Positions 8,839 to 18,555 of a stretch of DNA of 64,000 nucleotides are shown in pieces. The notes beneath the pieces are model-generated. The model was not told the DNA's origin. It saw only the letters and a program-made list of their open reading frames with translations, and did no database searches. This DNA is from Sphingomonas mollis (GTDB lineage: Bacteria; Pseudomonadota; Alphaproteobacteria; Sphingomonadales; Sphingomonadaceae): positions 1 to 64,000 of the forward strand of contig NZ_JAELXS010000004.1 of NCBI RefSeq assembly GCF_016427505.1. Reading direction: 5' to 3'. A program made the position numbers and the translations under genes. The first letter of the stretch is position 1. Each line of letters begins with the position of its first letter.

Positions 8839-9965
8839 TCAACGGGATCGTTCGCGGCTGGTGCCCCAGCGCCTGGCGGCCGATGGCGGCCGGCGACGGC
8901 TTGCTCATCCGCGTCCGCCCGCCGCTCGGTCGGCTCGATGCCGCAGCGGCGATCGCGCTGTGCGAGGGGGCGATGGCCCATGGCAGCGGCGCGATCGACG
9001 TGACCAGTCGCGGCGCCGTGCAGATACGCGGCGTTCGGGAAGCGGCATGGGAACCGTTGATCGACCATCTGGTCGCCACCGGACTGGTCGATCCCGATCC
9101 GGTGCGTGAGGCGCATGGCCCGATGATCGTCGCGCCCGACTGGCATTCGGGTGACGATACCTATCGCATCGCGAGCAGCGTCATCACCCGGCGCGACGAG
9201 TTTCCTGCCCTGCCCGGCAAGGTCGGCTTCGCGATCGACGCGGGAATGGCGCCGGTCCTGACCGACGACCCCGCCGATTTCCGTATCGAGCGTGGCGCGA
9301 ACGCCACCCTTATCCTGCGGGCGGATGGCCGCCCGACCGGTGTCACGCTGGCACCCGGTAATGAGATCGACAAGCTGATCGCGCTCACCCGCTGGTTCGT
9401 CGCCAGCGGCGGTATCGCGGCGGGCAGGATGGCGCGGCATCAGCAGCCGCTGCCAGCATGGGCGACGGGGGACATCCCGCCTGCCGGCGCCCGCCCGGGA
9501 TTGAAGCCGGGCGGTTACGCGTTCGGCGCGGTCTATGGCCTGCCCTTCGGTCGCATTGTCGCCGATCAAATGCATGACCTGCTGCGGCGCGACGGCGCGC
9601 TCGGCATTCGCATCACGCCGTGGCGGATGCTGTTGATCGAGGGGGTCGCGCCGATCGCCATCGACGGGCTGGTCATCGATCCCGCATCGCCCCTGCTTAC
9701 CACCGACGCTTGTGTCGGCACGCCCGCCTGTCCACAGGCCAGCGTCGCCACGCGGGACCTCGCCCGCCGTCTGGCGCCGCATATCGAGGGTCGCCTGCAC
9801 GTGTCCGGCTGCGACAAGGGATGCGCGCGCGCCGGTCCGGCCGACGTCGTGCTGACGGGTCGCGATGGCCGCTTCGACCTCGGTTTCGACAGACGCGCCG
9901 GCCAGTCGCCCGCCGCCAGTGGGTTGGATGCCGCCGCGTTGCTTGCCCGTTTTGGAGCCATCTGA
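8835..9965 (+). CDS. cobG: Precorrin-3B synthase CobG
   Basis: CobG is the monooxygenase that converts precorrin-3A to precorrin-3B with O2, the step that marks the aerobic route. The 376-residue protein shows the nitrite/sulfite-reductase ferredoxin-like half (GWCPSAWRPMAAGDGLLIRVRP near the start) and cysteine ligands for a [4Fe-4S] centre in DACVGTPACPQA and SGCDKGCARAG. No ATG lies at the homologous start. A TTG at 8835 overlaps the cobN stop (TTGA), the same four-base coupling used by its neighbours, so TTG initiation is preferred. It is shorter than the Pseudomonas denitrificans enzyme (about 459). The stop is shared with the cobH start (TGATG). Confidence 0.92.
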   Translation: MINGIVRGWCPSAWRPMAAGDGLLIRVRPPLGRLDAAAAIALCEGAMAHGSGAIDVTSRGAVQIRGVREAAWEPLIDHLVATGLVDPDPVREAHGPMIVAPDWHSGDDTYRIASSVITRRDEFPALPGKVGFAIDAGMAPVLTDDPADFRIERGANATLILRADGRPTGVTLAPGNEIDKLIALTRWFVASGGIAAGRMARHQQPLPAWATGDIPPAGARPGLKPGGYAFGAVYGLPFGRIVADQMHDLLRRDGALGIRITPWRMLLIEGVAPIAIDGLVIDPASPLLTTDACVGTPACPQASVATRDLARRLAPHIEGRLHVSGCDKGCARAGPADVVLTGRDGRFDLGFDRRAGQSPAASGLDAAALLARFGAI

Positions 9966-10594
9966 TGCCGTTCGCCTACGAAACCGACGGAGCAGCGATC
10001 TACCGCCAGTCCTTCGCCATCATCCGGGAGGAGGCGGACCTGTCCCGCTTCGCGCCCGATGAAGAGCCGGTCGCCGTCCGCATGATTCATGCCGCCGGTC
10101 TGGTCGAGCTGGCCGTCCGGCTGCGGTTCTCACCCGGTTTCGTCCATGCTGCCCGGACGGCACTCATCGATGGCGCCCCGATCCTGTGCGATGCCCATAT
10201 GGTCAGCGAAGGGATCACGCGGGCGCGTTTGCCCGCCGACAATCCGGTGATCTGCACCCTGCGCGATCCGCCGGTGGGGCCGCTCGCCGCCGCGATGGGC
10301 AACACCCGATCCGCCGCCGCATTGGAGCTGTGGCGGCCGCATCTGGCCGGCGCGGTGGTGGCGATCGGCAACGCGCCCACCGCCTTGTTCCACCTGCTCA
10401 ATATGCTGGAGGACCCCGCCTGCCCCCGCCCCGCTGCGATCATCGGTTGCCCGGTCGGCTTCGTCGGCGCGGTGGAATCGAAGGACGCGCTATGGGCGAC
10501 GCAGCCGGTTCCGTGCGCGATCCTTCAGGGGCGGCCGGGCGGCAGCGCGATCACCGTCGCGGCGGTCAATGCGCTGGCGAGCCGCGCGGAATGA
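9965..10594 (+). CDS. cobH: Precorrin-8X methylmutase CobH
   Basis: The 209-residue protein moves the C-11 methyl group of precorrin-8X to C-12, giving hydrogenobyrinic acid. Family blocks are ETDGAAIYRQSFAIIREEADL at the start, the catalytic-region motif RMIHAAGLVE (about 40), GAPILCDAHMVSEGI (about 76) and the C-terminal IGNAPTALFHLL plus GCPVGFVGAVESK. The length is normal for CobH. Its ATG shares one base with the cobG stop, and its stop overlaps cobI by four bases, so translation is probably coupled. Confidence 0.96.
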   Translation: MPFAYETDGAAIYRQSFAIIREEADLSRFAPDEEPVAVRMIHAAGLVELAVRLRFSPGFVHAARTALIDGAPILCDAHMVSEGITRARLPADNPVICTLRDPPVGPLAAAMGNTRSAAALELWRPHLAGAVVAIGNAPTALFHLLNMLEDPACPRPAAIIGCPVGFVGAVESKDALWATQPVPCAILQGRPGGSAITVAAVNALASRAE

Positions 10595-11316
10595 CGATCG
10601 GCACGATCCACGGCGTCGGCTTGGGGCCGGGTGCGGCCGATCTGATGAGCGTGCGCGCCGACCGGCTGGTGCGCGGCGCCCGCCACCTTGCCTATTTCCG
10701 CAAGGCCGGCCGCCCCGGCCATGCGCGCCGGATCGTGGAAGGCCTGCTGCGCCCCGACGTCGTTGAATTTCCGATGGAGTATCCGGTGACGACCGAGATC
10801 GCCGTCACCGATCCCGCCTATAACGATTGGCTGTCGGGCTTCTACGCAGATTGCACCCGCCATCTCGCCATACTGGCCGGACAGGGCGAGGACGTGGTCG
10901 TGCTGTGTGAGGGCGATCCGTTCTTCTATGGCTCGTTCATGCATCTCCATGCCCGGTTGCGGGGCATCGCGCCGGTGGCGGTGGTGCCGGGAGTTACGGG
11001 TATGTCGGGCGCGTGGACGGCCAGCGACCTGCCGATCACCTGGGGAGACGATGTGCTGACGATCGCCACCGCGACGCTGCCGGAGGAGGAACTGATCCGC
11101 CGCATCCGCGACACCGACGCGCTCGTGGTGATGAAGATCGGCCGGCATCTGCCCAAGCTGCGCCGCGCGGTCGCCGCCGCCGGGCGCGAGGATACAGCGT
11201 GGCTGGTCGAACAGGCGGCGATGCCCGGCCAGCGCGTGACGCGCCTGATCGAGGCGGAGGCAGTCGTCCCCTATTTCTCGATCCTGCTGATCCATGGTCA
11301 GGGGCGGCGGCCATGA
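10591..11316 (+). CDS. cobI: Precorrin-2 C20-methyltransferase CobI
   Basis: This 241-residue SAM-dependent tetrapyrrole methylase methylates C-20 of precorrin-2 to give precorrin-3A. The N-terminal glycine-rich SAM loop GVGLGPGAAD (about residues 7-16), the LCEGDPFFYGSFMHL block (about 110) and PGVTGMSGAW (about 135) are characteristic. The family's closing segment PYFSILLIHG is present. The length is normal. The ATGA overlaps with cobH before and cobJ after fit one polycistronic transcript. Confidence 0.96.
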   Translation: MTIGTIHGVGLGPGAADLMSVRADRLVRGARHLAYFRKAGRPGHARRIVEGLLRPDVVEFPMEYPVTTEIAVTDPAYNDWLSGFYADCTRHLAILAGQGEDVVVLCEGDPFFYGSFMHLHARLRGIAPVAVVPGVTGMSGAWTASDLPITWGDDVLTIATATLPEEELIRRIRDTDALVVMKIGRHLPKLRRAVAAAGREDTAWLVEQAAMPGQRVTRLIEAEAVVPYFSILLIHGQGRRP

Positions 11317-12062
11317 CCGGTTGGCTCGCCATCGCCGGACTGGGGCCGGGCGACGAGGCGCTGGTCACGCCGGAGGTGACCGCGGCGCTGGCGGCGGCGA
11401 CCGACGTGATCGGCTATATCCCCTATGTCGCGCGGGTCACACCGCGACCGGGGCTGACGCTGCATCCATCGGACAACAGGGTCGAAATGGACCGCGCCGC
11501 GCACGCGCTGATGCTGGCCGCCGGCGGCGCGCGCGTCGTCATCGTGTCGTCGGGCGATCCCGGCGTCTTCGCGATGGCGGCGGCGGTGTTCGAGGCGGTG
11601 GACCACGGCGAGGCGGCATGGCGCACGCTCGACATCCGCGTGCTGCCGGGTATTACCGCGATGCTGGCGGCCAGCGCCCGTGCGGGGGCGCCGCTCGGCC
11701 ATGATTTCTGCGCGATCAACCTTTCCGATAATCTGAAGCCATGGCCGTTGATCGAACGGCGGGTGCGACTGGCGGCGGAAGCCGATTTCGCCATCGCCGT
11801 CTACAACCCGCGATCGAAGGCGAGGCCCGACGGCCTGGACCGTGCCTTTGCGGTGTTGCGCGACATCTGCGCCGATGCGCGCCCCGTGCTGTTCGCGCAC
11901 GCCGTATCGACCCCGCAGGAAGCGCTGCACATCGTGCCGCTGCCCGACGCGCGCGGTGACATGGCGGACATGCGGACGGTGGTGATCGTCGGATCAAGCC
12001 AGACCCGCATCATCGAACGACCGGGTACGCCGCTGCTCTACACCCCCCGGTCCGCATCATGA
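11313..12062 (+). CDS. cobJ: Precorrin-3B C17-methyltransferase CobJ
   Basis: CobJ contracts the macrocycle ring while methylating C-17, turning precorrin-3B into precorrin-4. The 249-residue protein shows the SAM loop GLGPGDEALVTPE near residue 8, the GYIPYVAR segment, SSGDPGVFAMAAAV (about 71), PGITAMLAASARAGAPLGHDF and the diagnostic CAINLSDNLKPW and YNPRSKAR blocks. It ends the first plus-strand run of cob genes. Its last 25 bases overlap the end of the oppositely oriented cobK. Confidence 0.96.
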   Translation: MTGWLAIAGLGPGDEALVTPEVTAALAAATDVIGYIPYVARVTPRPGLTLHPSDNRVEMDRAAHALMLAAGGARVVIVSSGDPGVFAMAAAVFEAVDHGEAAWRTLDIRVLPGITAMLAASARAGAPLGHDFCAINLSDNLKPWPLIERRVRLAAEADFAIAVYNPRSKARPDGLDRAFAVLRDICADARPVLFAHAVSTPQEALHIVPLPDARGDMADMRTVVIVGSSQTRIIERPGTPLLYTPRSAS

Positions 12063-12787
12063 CCCAGCCAGTCCAGCACCGCAGCAACGCTGTTCACCTC
12101 ATGCCGGACCGGCAGGATGGGCCGGTCGATCATCACTACCGGCAGTCCGAGTTGGCGCGCGGCGGTCAGCTTGGCGGCGGCGCCGGTGCCGCCGGCATTC
12201 TTGCTGACGATCAGGTCGATGCCGTGTTCCTCCATCAGGCGGCGGTCGCTGTCGACAGTGAAGGGACCGCGATCGATCACCAGATGATGGTGCGGCAATG
12301 GCGGCGGAACATCCGGCGCATCGACGAAGCGCAGCAGATAATGATGCCGGGGTTGCACCGCAAACGCATCGACATGCATGCGTCCGAGCGCCAGCAGGAC
12401 GCGGCATGGCGGCCGATCCAGCGCGGCGACGGCACCGGCGATATCCGCCACTTGGCTCCAGCGATCCCCGGCGATCGGCTGCCACGCAGGCCGGGTCAGC
12501 GCGATCATCGGCACACGGATATCTGCCGCCGCGGCCACGGCATGGGCGCTCATCTGCGCCGCGAACGGATGCGTCGCATCGACCAGATGCGTCACCTCGT
12601 TGTCGCGCAGATACCCCACCAAACCTGCCACGCCGCCGAAGCCGCCGATACGGATCGCCATCGGTTGCCCCCGCGGCGCGGTGGTACGGCCAGCATAGCT
12701 GAGCGTGGCCGGGATCGCGCGGTCGGCCAGCGCATTGGCCAGCGCGCTCGCCTCGGTCGTGCCGCCCAGAATCAGGATATGCGGCAT
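12038..12787 (-). CDS. cobK: Precorrin-6A reductase CobK, antisense gene inside cob operon
   Basis: The 249-residue protein reduces precorrin-6A to dihydro-precorrin-6 with [22 protein letters not shown] at the start, VDATHPFAAQMSAHA (about 86), LLALGRMHVDAF and the C-terminal VSKNAGGTGAAAKL block are family marks. The gene runs against all its neighbours. It overlaps the end of cobJ by 25 bp, and its ATG and the ATG of cobL are formed by the same four bases CATG (12785-12788). Any promoter and ribosome site for cobK must therefore lie inside the cobL coding region. No strong Shine-Dalgarno sequence is seen upstream. Confidence 0.95.
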   Translation of the reverse strand: MPHILILGGTTEASALANALADRAIPATLSYAGRTTAPRGQPMAIRIGGFGGVAGLVGYLRDNEVTHLVDATHPFAAQMSAHAVAAAADIRVPMIALTRPAWQPIAGDRWSQVADIAGAVAALDRPPCRVLLALGRMHVDAFAVQPRHHYLLRFVDAPDVPPPLPHHHLVIDRGPFTVDSDRRLMEEHGIDLIVSKNAGGTGAAAKLTAARQLGLPVVMIDRPILPVRHEVNSVAAVLDWLGHDADRGV

Positions 12788-13991
12788 GGTTGAGGGCGGT
12801 CCGTGGCTGACGATCGTCGGGATCGGCGAGGATGGACCGGCGGGCCTGTCCACCGCAAGCCTCGTCGCGATCAACGATGCATCGTTCGTGATCGGCGCGG
12901 CGCGGCATCTGGCGCTGCTGCCCCCGCTGCCGAACGCTATCCTGATCGCATGGCCGGTCCCCTTCGACATCCAGCCGCTGCTCGATCGACGAGGGCAGGC
13001 GACGGTGATGCTGGCATCCGGTGATCCCTTCTGGTTCGGTGCGGGCAGCGTTGTGGCCGGGCATCTGGCGGCGGGCGAATGGGTCGCGCAGCCCGCCCCG
13101 TCGACCTTTGCGCTGGCCGCGTCGCGACTGGGTTGGCGGCTGGAGGACTGCCCTTGCCTCGGGCTGCATGCCGCCCCCCTCACCCGGCTTCGCCCGCATC
13201 TGGCACCCGGCCAGCGCGCGCTCGTGCTGGTACGCGACGGAGATGCCGTCCTGACCCTTGCCGATTATTTGAGCGGGCTGGGCTTCGGCGCATCGACGTT
13301 GACCGTCATGGAAGCAATCGGGGGTCCTCGCGAACGCATCCGCACGGCGCGCGCCGATGAACTCGCCTTCACCGATATCGCTCACCCGGTCGCGGTGGGC
13401 ATTGCGATGGCCGGGGATGGTGACGCGCTTCCTTGCGCATCGGGCATCGCGGACGACTGGTTCGATCACGACGGCCAGATCAGCAAGCGCCCGATCCGCG
13501 CCCTCACCCTGTCGGCGCTTGCCCCCCGGCCGGGCGAGACATTGTGGGATATCGGCGCAGGATCGGGATCGATCGGCATCGAATGGCTGCTGTCCCATCC
13601 CTCGCTGAACGCCGTCGCGTTCGAGCGCGATGTCACCCGCGCCGCCCGCATACGCGCCAATGCGATGGCGCTGGGGGTGGATCGGCTGACCGTGATCGAA
13701 GGTGCCACGCCTGATTGCCTCCCCCCGCCCGGCCATCCAATGCCAGACGCTGTGTTCATCGGCGGCGGTCTGTCATCTGCGCTGCTCGGCAGACTTGCGG
13801 AGCAACTGGCACCCGGCACACGGATCGTCGCCAACGCCGTGACCCTCGAATCCGAAGCTCTGCTTACGGCATGGCACCGGGCGCGGGGCGGCACGTTACT
13901 GCGGATCGATCTCGCCGAAGCCGGCCCGATCGGCACGCGGCGTGGCTGGCGCGCGAGTTTCCCGGTGGTGCAATGGAGCGTGACGCTGTGA
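12786..13991 (+). CDS. cobL: Precorrin-6Y C5,15-methyltransferase (decarboxylating) CobL
   Basis: The 401-residue bifunctional enzyme joins a tetrapyrrole methylase (about residues 1-200; [14 protein letters not shown] at the start) to a CbiT-like Rossmann methyltransferase. The second half contains [20 protein letters not shown], the SAM-binding motif, preceded by [15 protein letters not shown]. It methylates C-5 and C-15 and removes the acetate carboxyl at C-12. The ATG at 12786 fits the family start; the open frame extends 81 bp upstream, antisense inside cobK, without homology. It restarts the plus-strand operon after cobK and overlaps cobE by four bases if cobE starts with GTG. Confidence 0.96.
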   Translation: MVEGGPWLTIVGIGEDGPAGLSTASLVAINDASFVIGAARHLALLPPLPNAILIAWPVPFDIQPLLDRRGQATVMLASGDPFWFGAGSVVAGHLAAGEWVAQPAPSTFALAASRLGWRLEDCPCLGLHAAPLTRLRPHLAPGQRALVLVRDGDAVLTLADYLSGLGFGASTLTVMEAIGGPRERIRTARADELAFTDIAHPVAVGIAMAGDGDALPCASGIADDWFDHDGQISKRPIRALTLSALAPRPGETLWDIGAGSGSIGIEWLLSHPSLNAVAFERDVTRAARIRANAMALGVDRLTVIEGATPDCLPPPGHPMPDAVFIGGGLSSALLGRLAEQLAPGTRIVANAVTLESEALLTAWHRARGGTLLRIDLAEAGPIGTRRGWRASFPVVQWSVTL

Positions 13992-14350
13992 TCGTCGCCG
14001 GGTTCGGCTGCCGCGCCGCCGTCGATATCACCTCACTGCACGATGCACTCGCCGCCGCATGGGCAGGCAAGCCGGTGTCCGCGCTCGCCGCCCCCGCCGA
14101 TCGCTGCCCGCTGGTCGAGCCTCTGGCCCGGGCGCTCGGCGTGCCCCTGATCGCGATCTCGCCCGACAGGATCGGCGCGGCCGACACGCCCACCCGGTCC
14201 CCGGTCAGCCTCCACCGACGCGGCACCGGCAGTGTCGCGGAGGCCGCCGCCCTTGCCGCCGCCGGGCCGGACGCGCGCCTGATCGTCACCCGCCACATTT
14301 CATCCGATGCCATGGCGACCTGCGCCATCGCCGAAGGGCCATCATCATGA
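13988..14350 (+). CDS. cobE: CobE / CbiG C-terminal domain protein
   Basis: The roughly 120-residue protein ([21 protein letters not shown] at the start, [12 protein letters not shown] and [16 protein letters not shown] near the end) matches CobE, a stand-alone version of the CbiG C-terminal domain. CobE is needed in the aerobic pathway, but its exact role is unsettled. It may bind an intermediate around the precorrin-4/5 steps. A GTG at 13988 overlaps the cobL stop as GTGA, as in the other junctions here. An in-frame ATG at 13973 would add five residues. The end overlaps cobM by four bases. Confidence 0.85.
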   Translation: MIVAGFGCRAAVDITSLHDALAAAWAGKPVSALAAPADRCPLVEPLARALGVPLIAISPDRIGAADTPTRSPVSLHRRGTGSVAEAAALAAAGPDARLIVTRHISSDAMATCAIAEGPSS

Positions 14351-15135
14351 CCGTCCATTTCATCGGCGCCGGCCCCGGCGCGCCCGATCTGCTAACCCTG
14401 CGCGGGCGCGATCGCATCGCCGCATCGCCCGTCTGCCTCTATGCCGGATCGCTGGTGCCGACTGCGCTCCTCGATCATTGTCCGCCCGGCGCGCGCATCG
14501 TGAACACGGCTTCGCTCTCACTCGACGAGATCATCGCCGAGATGGCGACGGCGCACGACGCCGGGCTGGACGTGGCGCGGCTGCATTCGGGCGATCTGTC
14601 GATCTGGTCCGCGATGGGTGAACAGATGCGGCGGCTGAAGGCGCTGGACATTCCCGTGACCGTCACCCCCGGCGTCCCCGCGTTCGCCGCCGCCGCCGCC
14701 GCGCTGGAGGCGGAACTGACCCTGCCCGGTCTCGTCCAGTCGGTGGTCCTCACCCGCACACCCGGCCGCGCCAGCGCCATGCCGCCGACCGAGACGCTCG
14801 CCGCCTTCGCCGCCACCGGCGCGACGCTGGCGATCCATCTGTCGATCCACCGGCTGGCCGATCTGGTCGCGGACCTGATTCCCACGCATGGCGAGGATTG
14901 CCCGGTCGCGATCGTCTGGCGTGCCAGCTGGCCCGACCAGCGCATCGTCCGCGCCACGCTCGACACGATCGTCACCGCCGCGACGGGCGGCGGCGAGCGG
15001 ACCGCGCTGATCCTCGTCGGTCACGTATTGGATGCGGAGGAATTCGGCGACAGTAGCCTCTATGCCGCTGGGTACGACCGTCGTTTCCGCCCGCAATCGG
15101 CGGCGTCACCCTTCGCGATCGGCACATCCTCATGA
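14347..15135 (+). CDS. cobM: Precorrin-4 C11-methyltransferase CobM
   Basis: The 262-residue tetrapyrrole methylase adds the C-11 methyl group to precorrin-4, giving precorrin-5. The start [20 protein letters not shown] holds the SAM loop. The CLYAGSLVP segment, [15 protein letters not shown] (about 78) and [20 protein letters not shown] are diagnostic, and [13 protein letters not shown] is the conserved later block. Length and ATGA overlaps with cobE and cobB are as expected. Confidence 0.96.
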   Translation: MTVHFIGAGPGAPDLLTLRGRDRIAASPVCLYAGSLVPTALLDHCPPGARIVNTASLSLDEIIAEMATAHDAGLDVARLHSGDLSIWSAMGEQMRRLKALDIPVTVTPGVPAFAAAAAALEAELTLPGLVQSVVLTRTPGRASAMPPTETLAAFAATGATLAIHLSIHRLADLVADLIPTHGEDCPVAIVWRASWPDQRIVRATLDTIVTAATGGGERTALILVGHVLDAEEFGDSSLYAAGYDRRFRPQSAASPFAIGTSS

Positions 15136-16439
15136 CACCCGGCCTGATGATCGCCGCCCCCGCGTCGGGCACCGGCAAGACGACGGTCATGCTCGGCCTG
15201 CTCCGCGCGCTGCGCGAGGACGGCGTCGCCGTGCAGCCCTTCAAGAGCGGCCCCGACTATATCGACCCAGCGTTCCACCGCGCCGCCAGCGGCCGTGCCT
15301 CGTTCAACCTAGACAGTTGGGCGATGCCCGCCGCCACGCTAGATGCGCTCGCCGCGCGGGGAGACGATGCGGCGCTGGTACTCGCCGAAGGATCGATGGG
15401 CCTGTTCGACGGCGTGGCGACAGCAGGCGCCACCGGCAACGGGGCGAGCGCCGACATCGCCCGGCGCATGGGCTGGCCCGTGGTGCTGGTGCTGGACATC
15501 TCCGGGCAGGCGCAATCCGCCGCCGCCACCGCGCTGGGCTTTTCACGGTACGACCCGGACGTGCCGATCGCCGGCGTCATCCTAAATCGGGTGGCGAGCC
15601 CCCGGCACGAGCGACTGGCCCGGCGCGGCTTGGAGGCCATGGGTATCCGCGTGTTCGGATGCCTGCCGCGTCGTGGCGACCTGAAACTGCCCGAACGCCA
15701 CCTCGGCCTGGTGCAGGCGATCGAGCATCCCGATCTGGAGGCGCGGATCGCTGCCTATGCCGCATTCCTCCGCGCGCATGTCGATCTGTCGGCCATCCGC
15801 GCGGCGGCGAAATCGACGCGCCGCCCCGCCACGATCGCCGCGCCGATCGTACCGCCTGCACAACGGATCGCCCTTGCGCAGGATGCCGCGTTCTCCTTCA
15901 CCTATCCGCACCTGCTGGACGGCTGGCGGGCGGCCGGCGCGATCATCCTGCCCTTCTCCCCACTGGCCGACGAAGCACCCGATCGGGATGCCGACCTCGT
16001 TTGGCTGCCGGGCGGCTATCCCGAGCTTCATGCCGGGCGCCTCGCCGCCGCCGATCGCTTCCGCACCGGCCTGCACCGCCATGCGTCCGATCGGCCCGTC
16101 CACGGTGAATGCGGGGGGTACATGGCACTGGGCGCCGGGTTGATCGATGCGGACGGCGTACATCATCGCATGGCCGGTCTGCTCGGGCTGGTGACCAGCT
16201 ACGCGCAGCGGCAGATGCATCTCGGTTATCGGCGTGCGACCCTGATCGGGCCGATCGGCGATATTGCCGCCGGCACGTCGCTGGCCGGGCATGAATTCCA
16301 TTATTCGACCATCATCGACCAGCCCGATCTTCCGCTGGCCGACGTTACCGACGCCGAGGGTGCGGCGGTAGCGGAAACCGGATCGCGCCGTGGCCGCGTA
16401 TCGGGCACGTTCTTCCACATGATAGGCGCAGGCGCATGA
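15132..16439 (+). CDS. cobB: Hydrogenobyrinic/cobyrinic acid a,c-diamide synthase CobB
   Basis: This 435-residue glutamine-dependent amidotransferase amidates the a and c acetate side chains, ATP-dependently. The N-terminal dethiobiotin-synthetase-like half has the P-loop PASGTGKTT (about residues 10-18) and [10 protein letters not shown]. The C-terminal class I-like glutaminase half has the nucleophile in [11 protein letters not shown] (about 315-325) and a late HEFHYS. In the aerobic route this acts before cobalt insertion by CobN. It overlaps cobM and cobA by four bases on each side. Confidence 0.95.
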   Translation: MTPGLMIAAPASGTGKTTVMLGLLRALREDGVAVQPFKSGPDYIDPAFHRAASGRASFNLDSWAMPAATLDALAARGDDAALVLAEGSMGLFDGVATAGATGNGASADIARRMGWPVVLVLDISGQAQSAAATALGFSRYDPDVPIAGVILNRVASPRHERLARRGLEAMGIRVFGCLPRRGDLKLPERHLGLVQAIEHPDLEARIAAYAAFLRAHVDLSAIRAAAKSTRRPATIAAPIVPPAQRIALAQDAAFSFTYPHLLDGWRAAGAIILPFSPLADEAPDRDADLVWLPGGYPELHAGRLAAADRFRTGLHRHASDRPVHGECGGYMALGAGLIDADGVHHRMAGLLGLVTSYAQRQMHLGYRRATLIGPIGDIAAGTSLAGHEFHYSTIIDQPDLPLADVTDAEGAAVAETGSRRGRVSGTFFHMIGAGA

Positions 16440-17155
16440 CCGGCTTCGTGTCTTTCGTAGGATCGGGGCCGGGCGATCCCGAACTGTTGACGCTGAAGGC
16501 CGTCGATCGACTGTCGCGCGCGGATGTCGTGCTGTTCGACGATCTGTCCTCCGGCCCGGTGCTGGGCCATGCCCGCCCCGGCGCCGATCTGGTCGCGGTC
16601 GGCAAGCGCGCCGGTCGCGCCTCGCCCAGCCAGGATCATGTCTCGCGATTGCTGGTCGATCACGCCCGTACCGGCGCCCGCGTCGTACGGCTGAAGTCCG
16701 GCGATCCCGGCATCTTCGGCCGGCTGGAGGAAGAAATCGTCGCTCTCCGCAATGCCGGCATCGCGTTCGAGATCGTTCCCGGCGTCAGCTCGGCCAGCGC
16801 CGCCGCGGCCGCCGCCGCGATCCCCCTCACCCGCCGCCTGAACGCCCGCCGCGTCCAGTTCGTCACCGGCCACGACGTATCGGGCCGGTTGCCGGCGGAG
16901 CGTAACATGACCGCCCTCGCCGATCCCGCCGCGACGACGGTCGTGTTCATGCCGCAACGGACCTTCGCCCTGTTCGCCGCCGACCTGATCGCATTCGGAC
17001 TGCCCGGCGACACCCCCGCCCTGCTGGCGGAGAATGTCGGCCATCCCGACCAGCGACTGGTTCGCTCCACCGTCGCCGATCTCGGCAGCCGCCTCGCCAC
17101 CGCCATATCATCGGCCCCGGCGCTGATCCTGTACGGCCCGTTGCTGGAGCCATGA
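16436..17155 (+). CDS. cobA: Uroporphyrinogen-III C-methyltransferase CobA (cobalamin copy)
   Basis: This 239-residue SUMT methylates uroporphyrinogen III at C-2 and C-7 to give precorrin-2, the entry point to cobalamin. The SAM loop GSGPGDPELLTLKA is at residues 9-22. The VGKRAGR block and VRLKSGDPGIFGR follow (the family usually reads RLKGGDPFVFGRG), then PGVSSASAAAA. A second SUMT lies in the nitrate operon (50590-51375). That one fits siroheme supply, so this copy probably serves B12. Neighbour overlaps are four bases on both sides. Confidence 0.93.
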   Translation: MTGFVSFVGSGPGDPELLTLKAVDRLSRADVVLFDDLSSGPVLGHARPGADLVAVGKRAGRASPSQDHVSRLLVDHARTGARVVRLKSGDPGIFGRLEEEIVALRNAGIAFEIVPGVSSASAAAAAAAIPLTRRLNARRVQFVTGHDVSGRLPAERNMTALADPAATTVVFMPQRTFALFAADLIAFGLPGDTPALLAENVGHPDQRLVRSTVADLGSRLATAISSAPALILYGPLLEP

Positions 17156-17913
17156 TCGACCTGCATCTGATCGGCATCGGGACGGGCAATCCCGATCACC
17201 TGACCCGCGCCGCCGAGGCCGCGATGCGCGCTGCCGACCTGATCCTGCTGCCCCGCAAGCGCGCCGATACCGCCGACCTGATGGAGCTGCGGCAGATGCT
17301 CTGTGCTGATGTGCTGAGGGACGCGACCCGCGTCGTGACGTTCGATCTACCCGAACGCGATGGCGACGGCCCGTATCTGGGGGCGGTCCACGACTGGCAC
17401 ACCTCCATCGCCACCTGCTGGGCGGACCAGATCGCGCGACATCTGCCGGATGGCGGGCGGCTCGCCCTGCTCGTCTGGGGCGACCCGTCGCTCTACGACA
17501 GCAGCCTGCGGATCGCCGCCCGGTTGCACGCCGGCGGCATGGCGATGCGCGTGACGGTGGTGCCGGGCATCACCAGCCTTCAGGCACTGACCGCGGCGCA
17601 TACCATCCCGTTCAACACGCTGGCGCAGTCCGTGCTCGTCACCACCGGCCGGTTGCTGGCAAGTGCGGGATGGCCGCCGGGCGTCGATACACTGGCAGTG
17701 ATGCTCGATGGCGGCTGCGCGTTCCGGCGCCTCGACCCCGCCGGGATCGACATCTGGTGGGGTGCCTATCTGGGTATGAAGCAGGAAGCCCTGATCGCCG
17801 GCGCGCTAACCGAGGTGAGCGATATGATCGTGGAGCGTCGCGCCGCGCTTCGCGCCGAACATGGCTGGATCATGGACACGTATCTGTTGCGCCGCGCCGA
17901 TTTGAAACCATGA
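17152..17913 (+). CDS. cobF: Precorrin-6A synthase (deacetylating) CobF
   Basis: CobF methylates C-1 of precorrin-5 and releases acetate, giving precorrin-6A, a step confined to the aerobic pathway. The 253-residue protein opens MIDLHLIGIGTGNPDHLT. It has LLVWGDPSLYDSSLRI (about 102), VVPGITSLQALTAAH (about 130) and the CobF-specific C-terminal IWWGAYLGMKQEALIAG and MDTYLLRR. Its presence with CobG shows that the late-cobalt route is used. It sits between cobA and bluB with four-base overlaps. Confidence 0.95.
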   Translation: MIDLHLIGIGTGNPDHLTRAAEAAMRAADLILLPRKRADTADLMELRQMLCADVLRDATRVVTFDLPERDGDGPYLGAVHDWHTSIATCWADQIARHLPDGGRLALLVWGDPSLYDSSLRIAARLHAGGMAMRVTVVPGITSLQALTAAHTIPFNTLAQSVLVTTGRLLASAGWPPGVDTLAVMLDGGCAFRRLDPAGIDIWWGAYLGMKQEALIAGALTEVSDMIVERRAALRAEHGWIMDTYLLRRADLKP

Positions 17914-18545
17914 CGCCACCCGTGTTCGACGCGGCGTTCGCGGAACAGCTCACGCAACTGATACGCTGGCGGCGGGACGTGCGCCATTTCGATCGCCGGC
18001 CCCTTGCCCCGACCGACCTCCAATGGTTGTTCGAGACGGCCGCACTGGCGCCGTCGGTCGGCCATTCGCAGCCTTGGCGGTTCGTCCGCATCCGTTCTGT
18101 CGGATTGCGCGAGGCACTGGCCGCGCATGTCGATACCGCCAGCACCGCCGCCGCCGCGTCGATCGCCGACGCCGATCGACGCGCCCGCTATGCTGGCTTG
18201 AAACTGCATGGCCTGCGCGAGGCACCGGAAATCGTCGCCGTCTTCTGCGACGACGATCCGGTCGCCGGTCATGGCCTGGGGCGGGCGACGATGGCGGAGA
18301 CGCTGCGCTATTCCACGGTCATGGCGATCCACACCCTTTGGCTGGTCGCCAGATCGCGCGGGATCGGAGTCGGCTGGGTATCGATCCTCGATCCCGACAC
18401 CGTCACGGCGATGCTGACCACCCCCTCAGGCTGGTCGCTGGTCGCGCTGCTGTGCATCGGCTATCCGACCGCACCCGCCGCCGAACCCGAACTGGAGCAT
18501 CGCCAATGGCAGGCGCGCGAAGCGCCCCGGATCGTCGAACGCTAA
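17910..18545 (+). CDS. bluB: 5,6-dimethylbenzimidazole synthase BluB
   Basis: The 211-residue flavin destructase breaks down reduced FMN with O2 to form 5,6-dimethylbenzimidazole, the lower ligand of cobalamin. RRDVRHFDRRPL (about residues 20-31), ALAPSVGHSQPWRFVRI (about 47-63) and YAGLKLHGLREAP are family motifs. GVGWVSILDP and LCIGYP close the nitroreductase-like fold. It is the last gene of the cobL-to-bluB run. It ends 10 bp before the stop of the convergent phosphatase gene. Confidence 0.95.
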   Translation: MTPPVFDAAFAEQLTQLIRWRRDVRHFDRRPLAPTDLQWLFETAALAPSVGHSQPWRFVRIRSVGLREALAAHVDTASTAAAASIADADRRARYAGLKLHGLREAPEIVAVFCDDDPVAGHGLGRATMAETLRYSTVMAIHTLWLVARSRGIGVGWVSILDPDTVTAMLTTPSGWSLVALLCIGYPTAPAAEPELEHRQWQAREAPRIVER

Positions 18546-18555
18546 CGCGGGGCCA

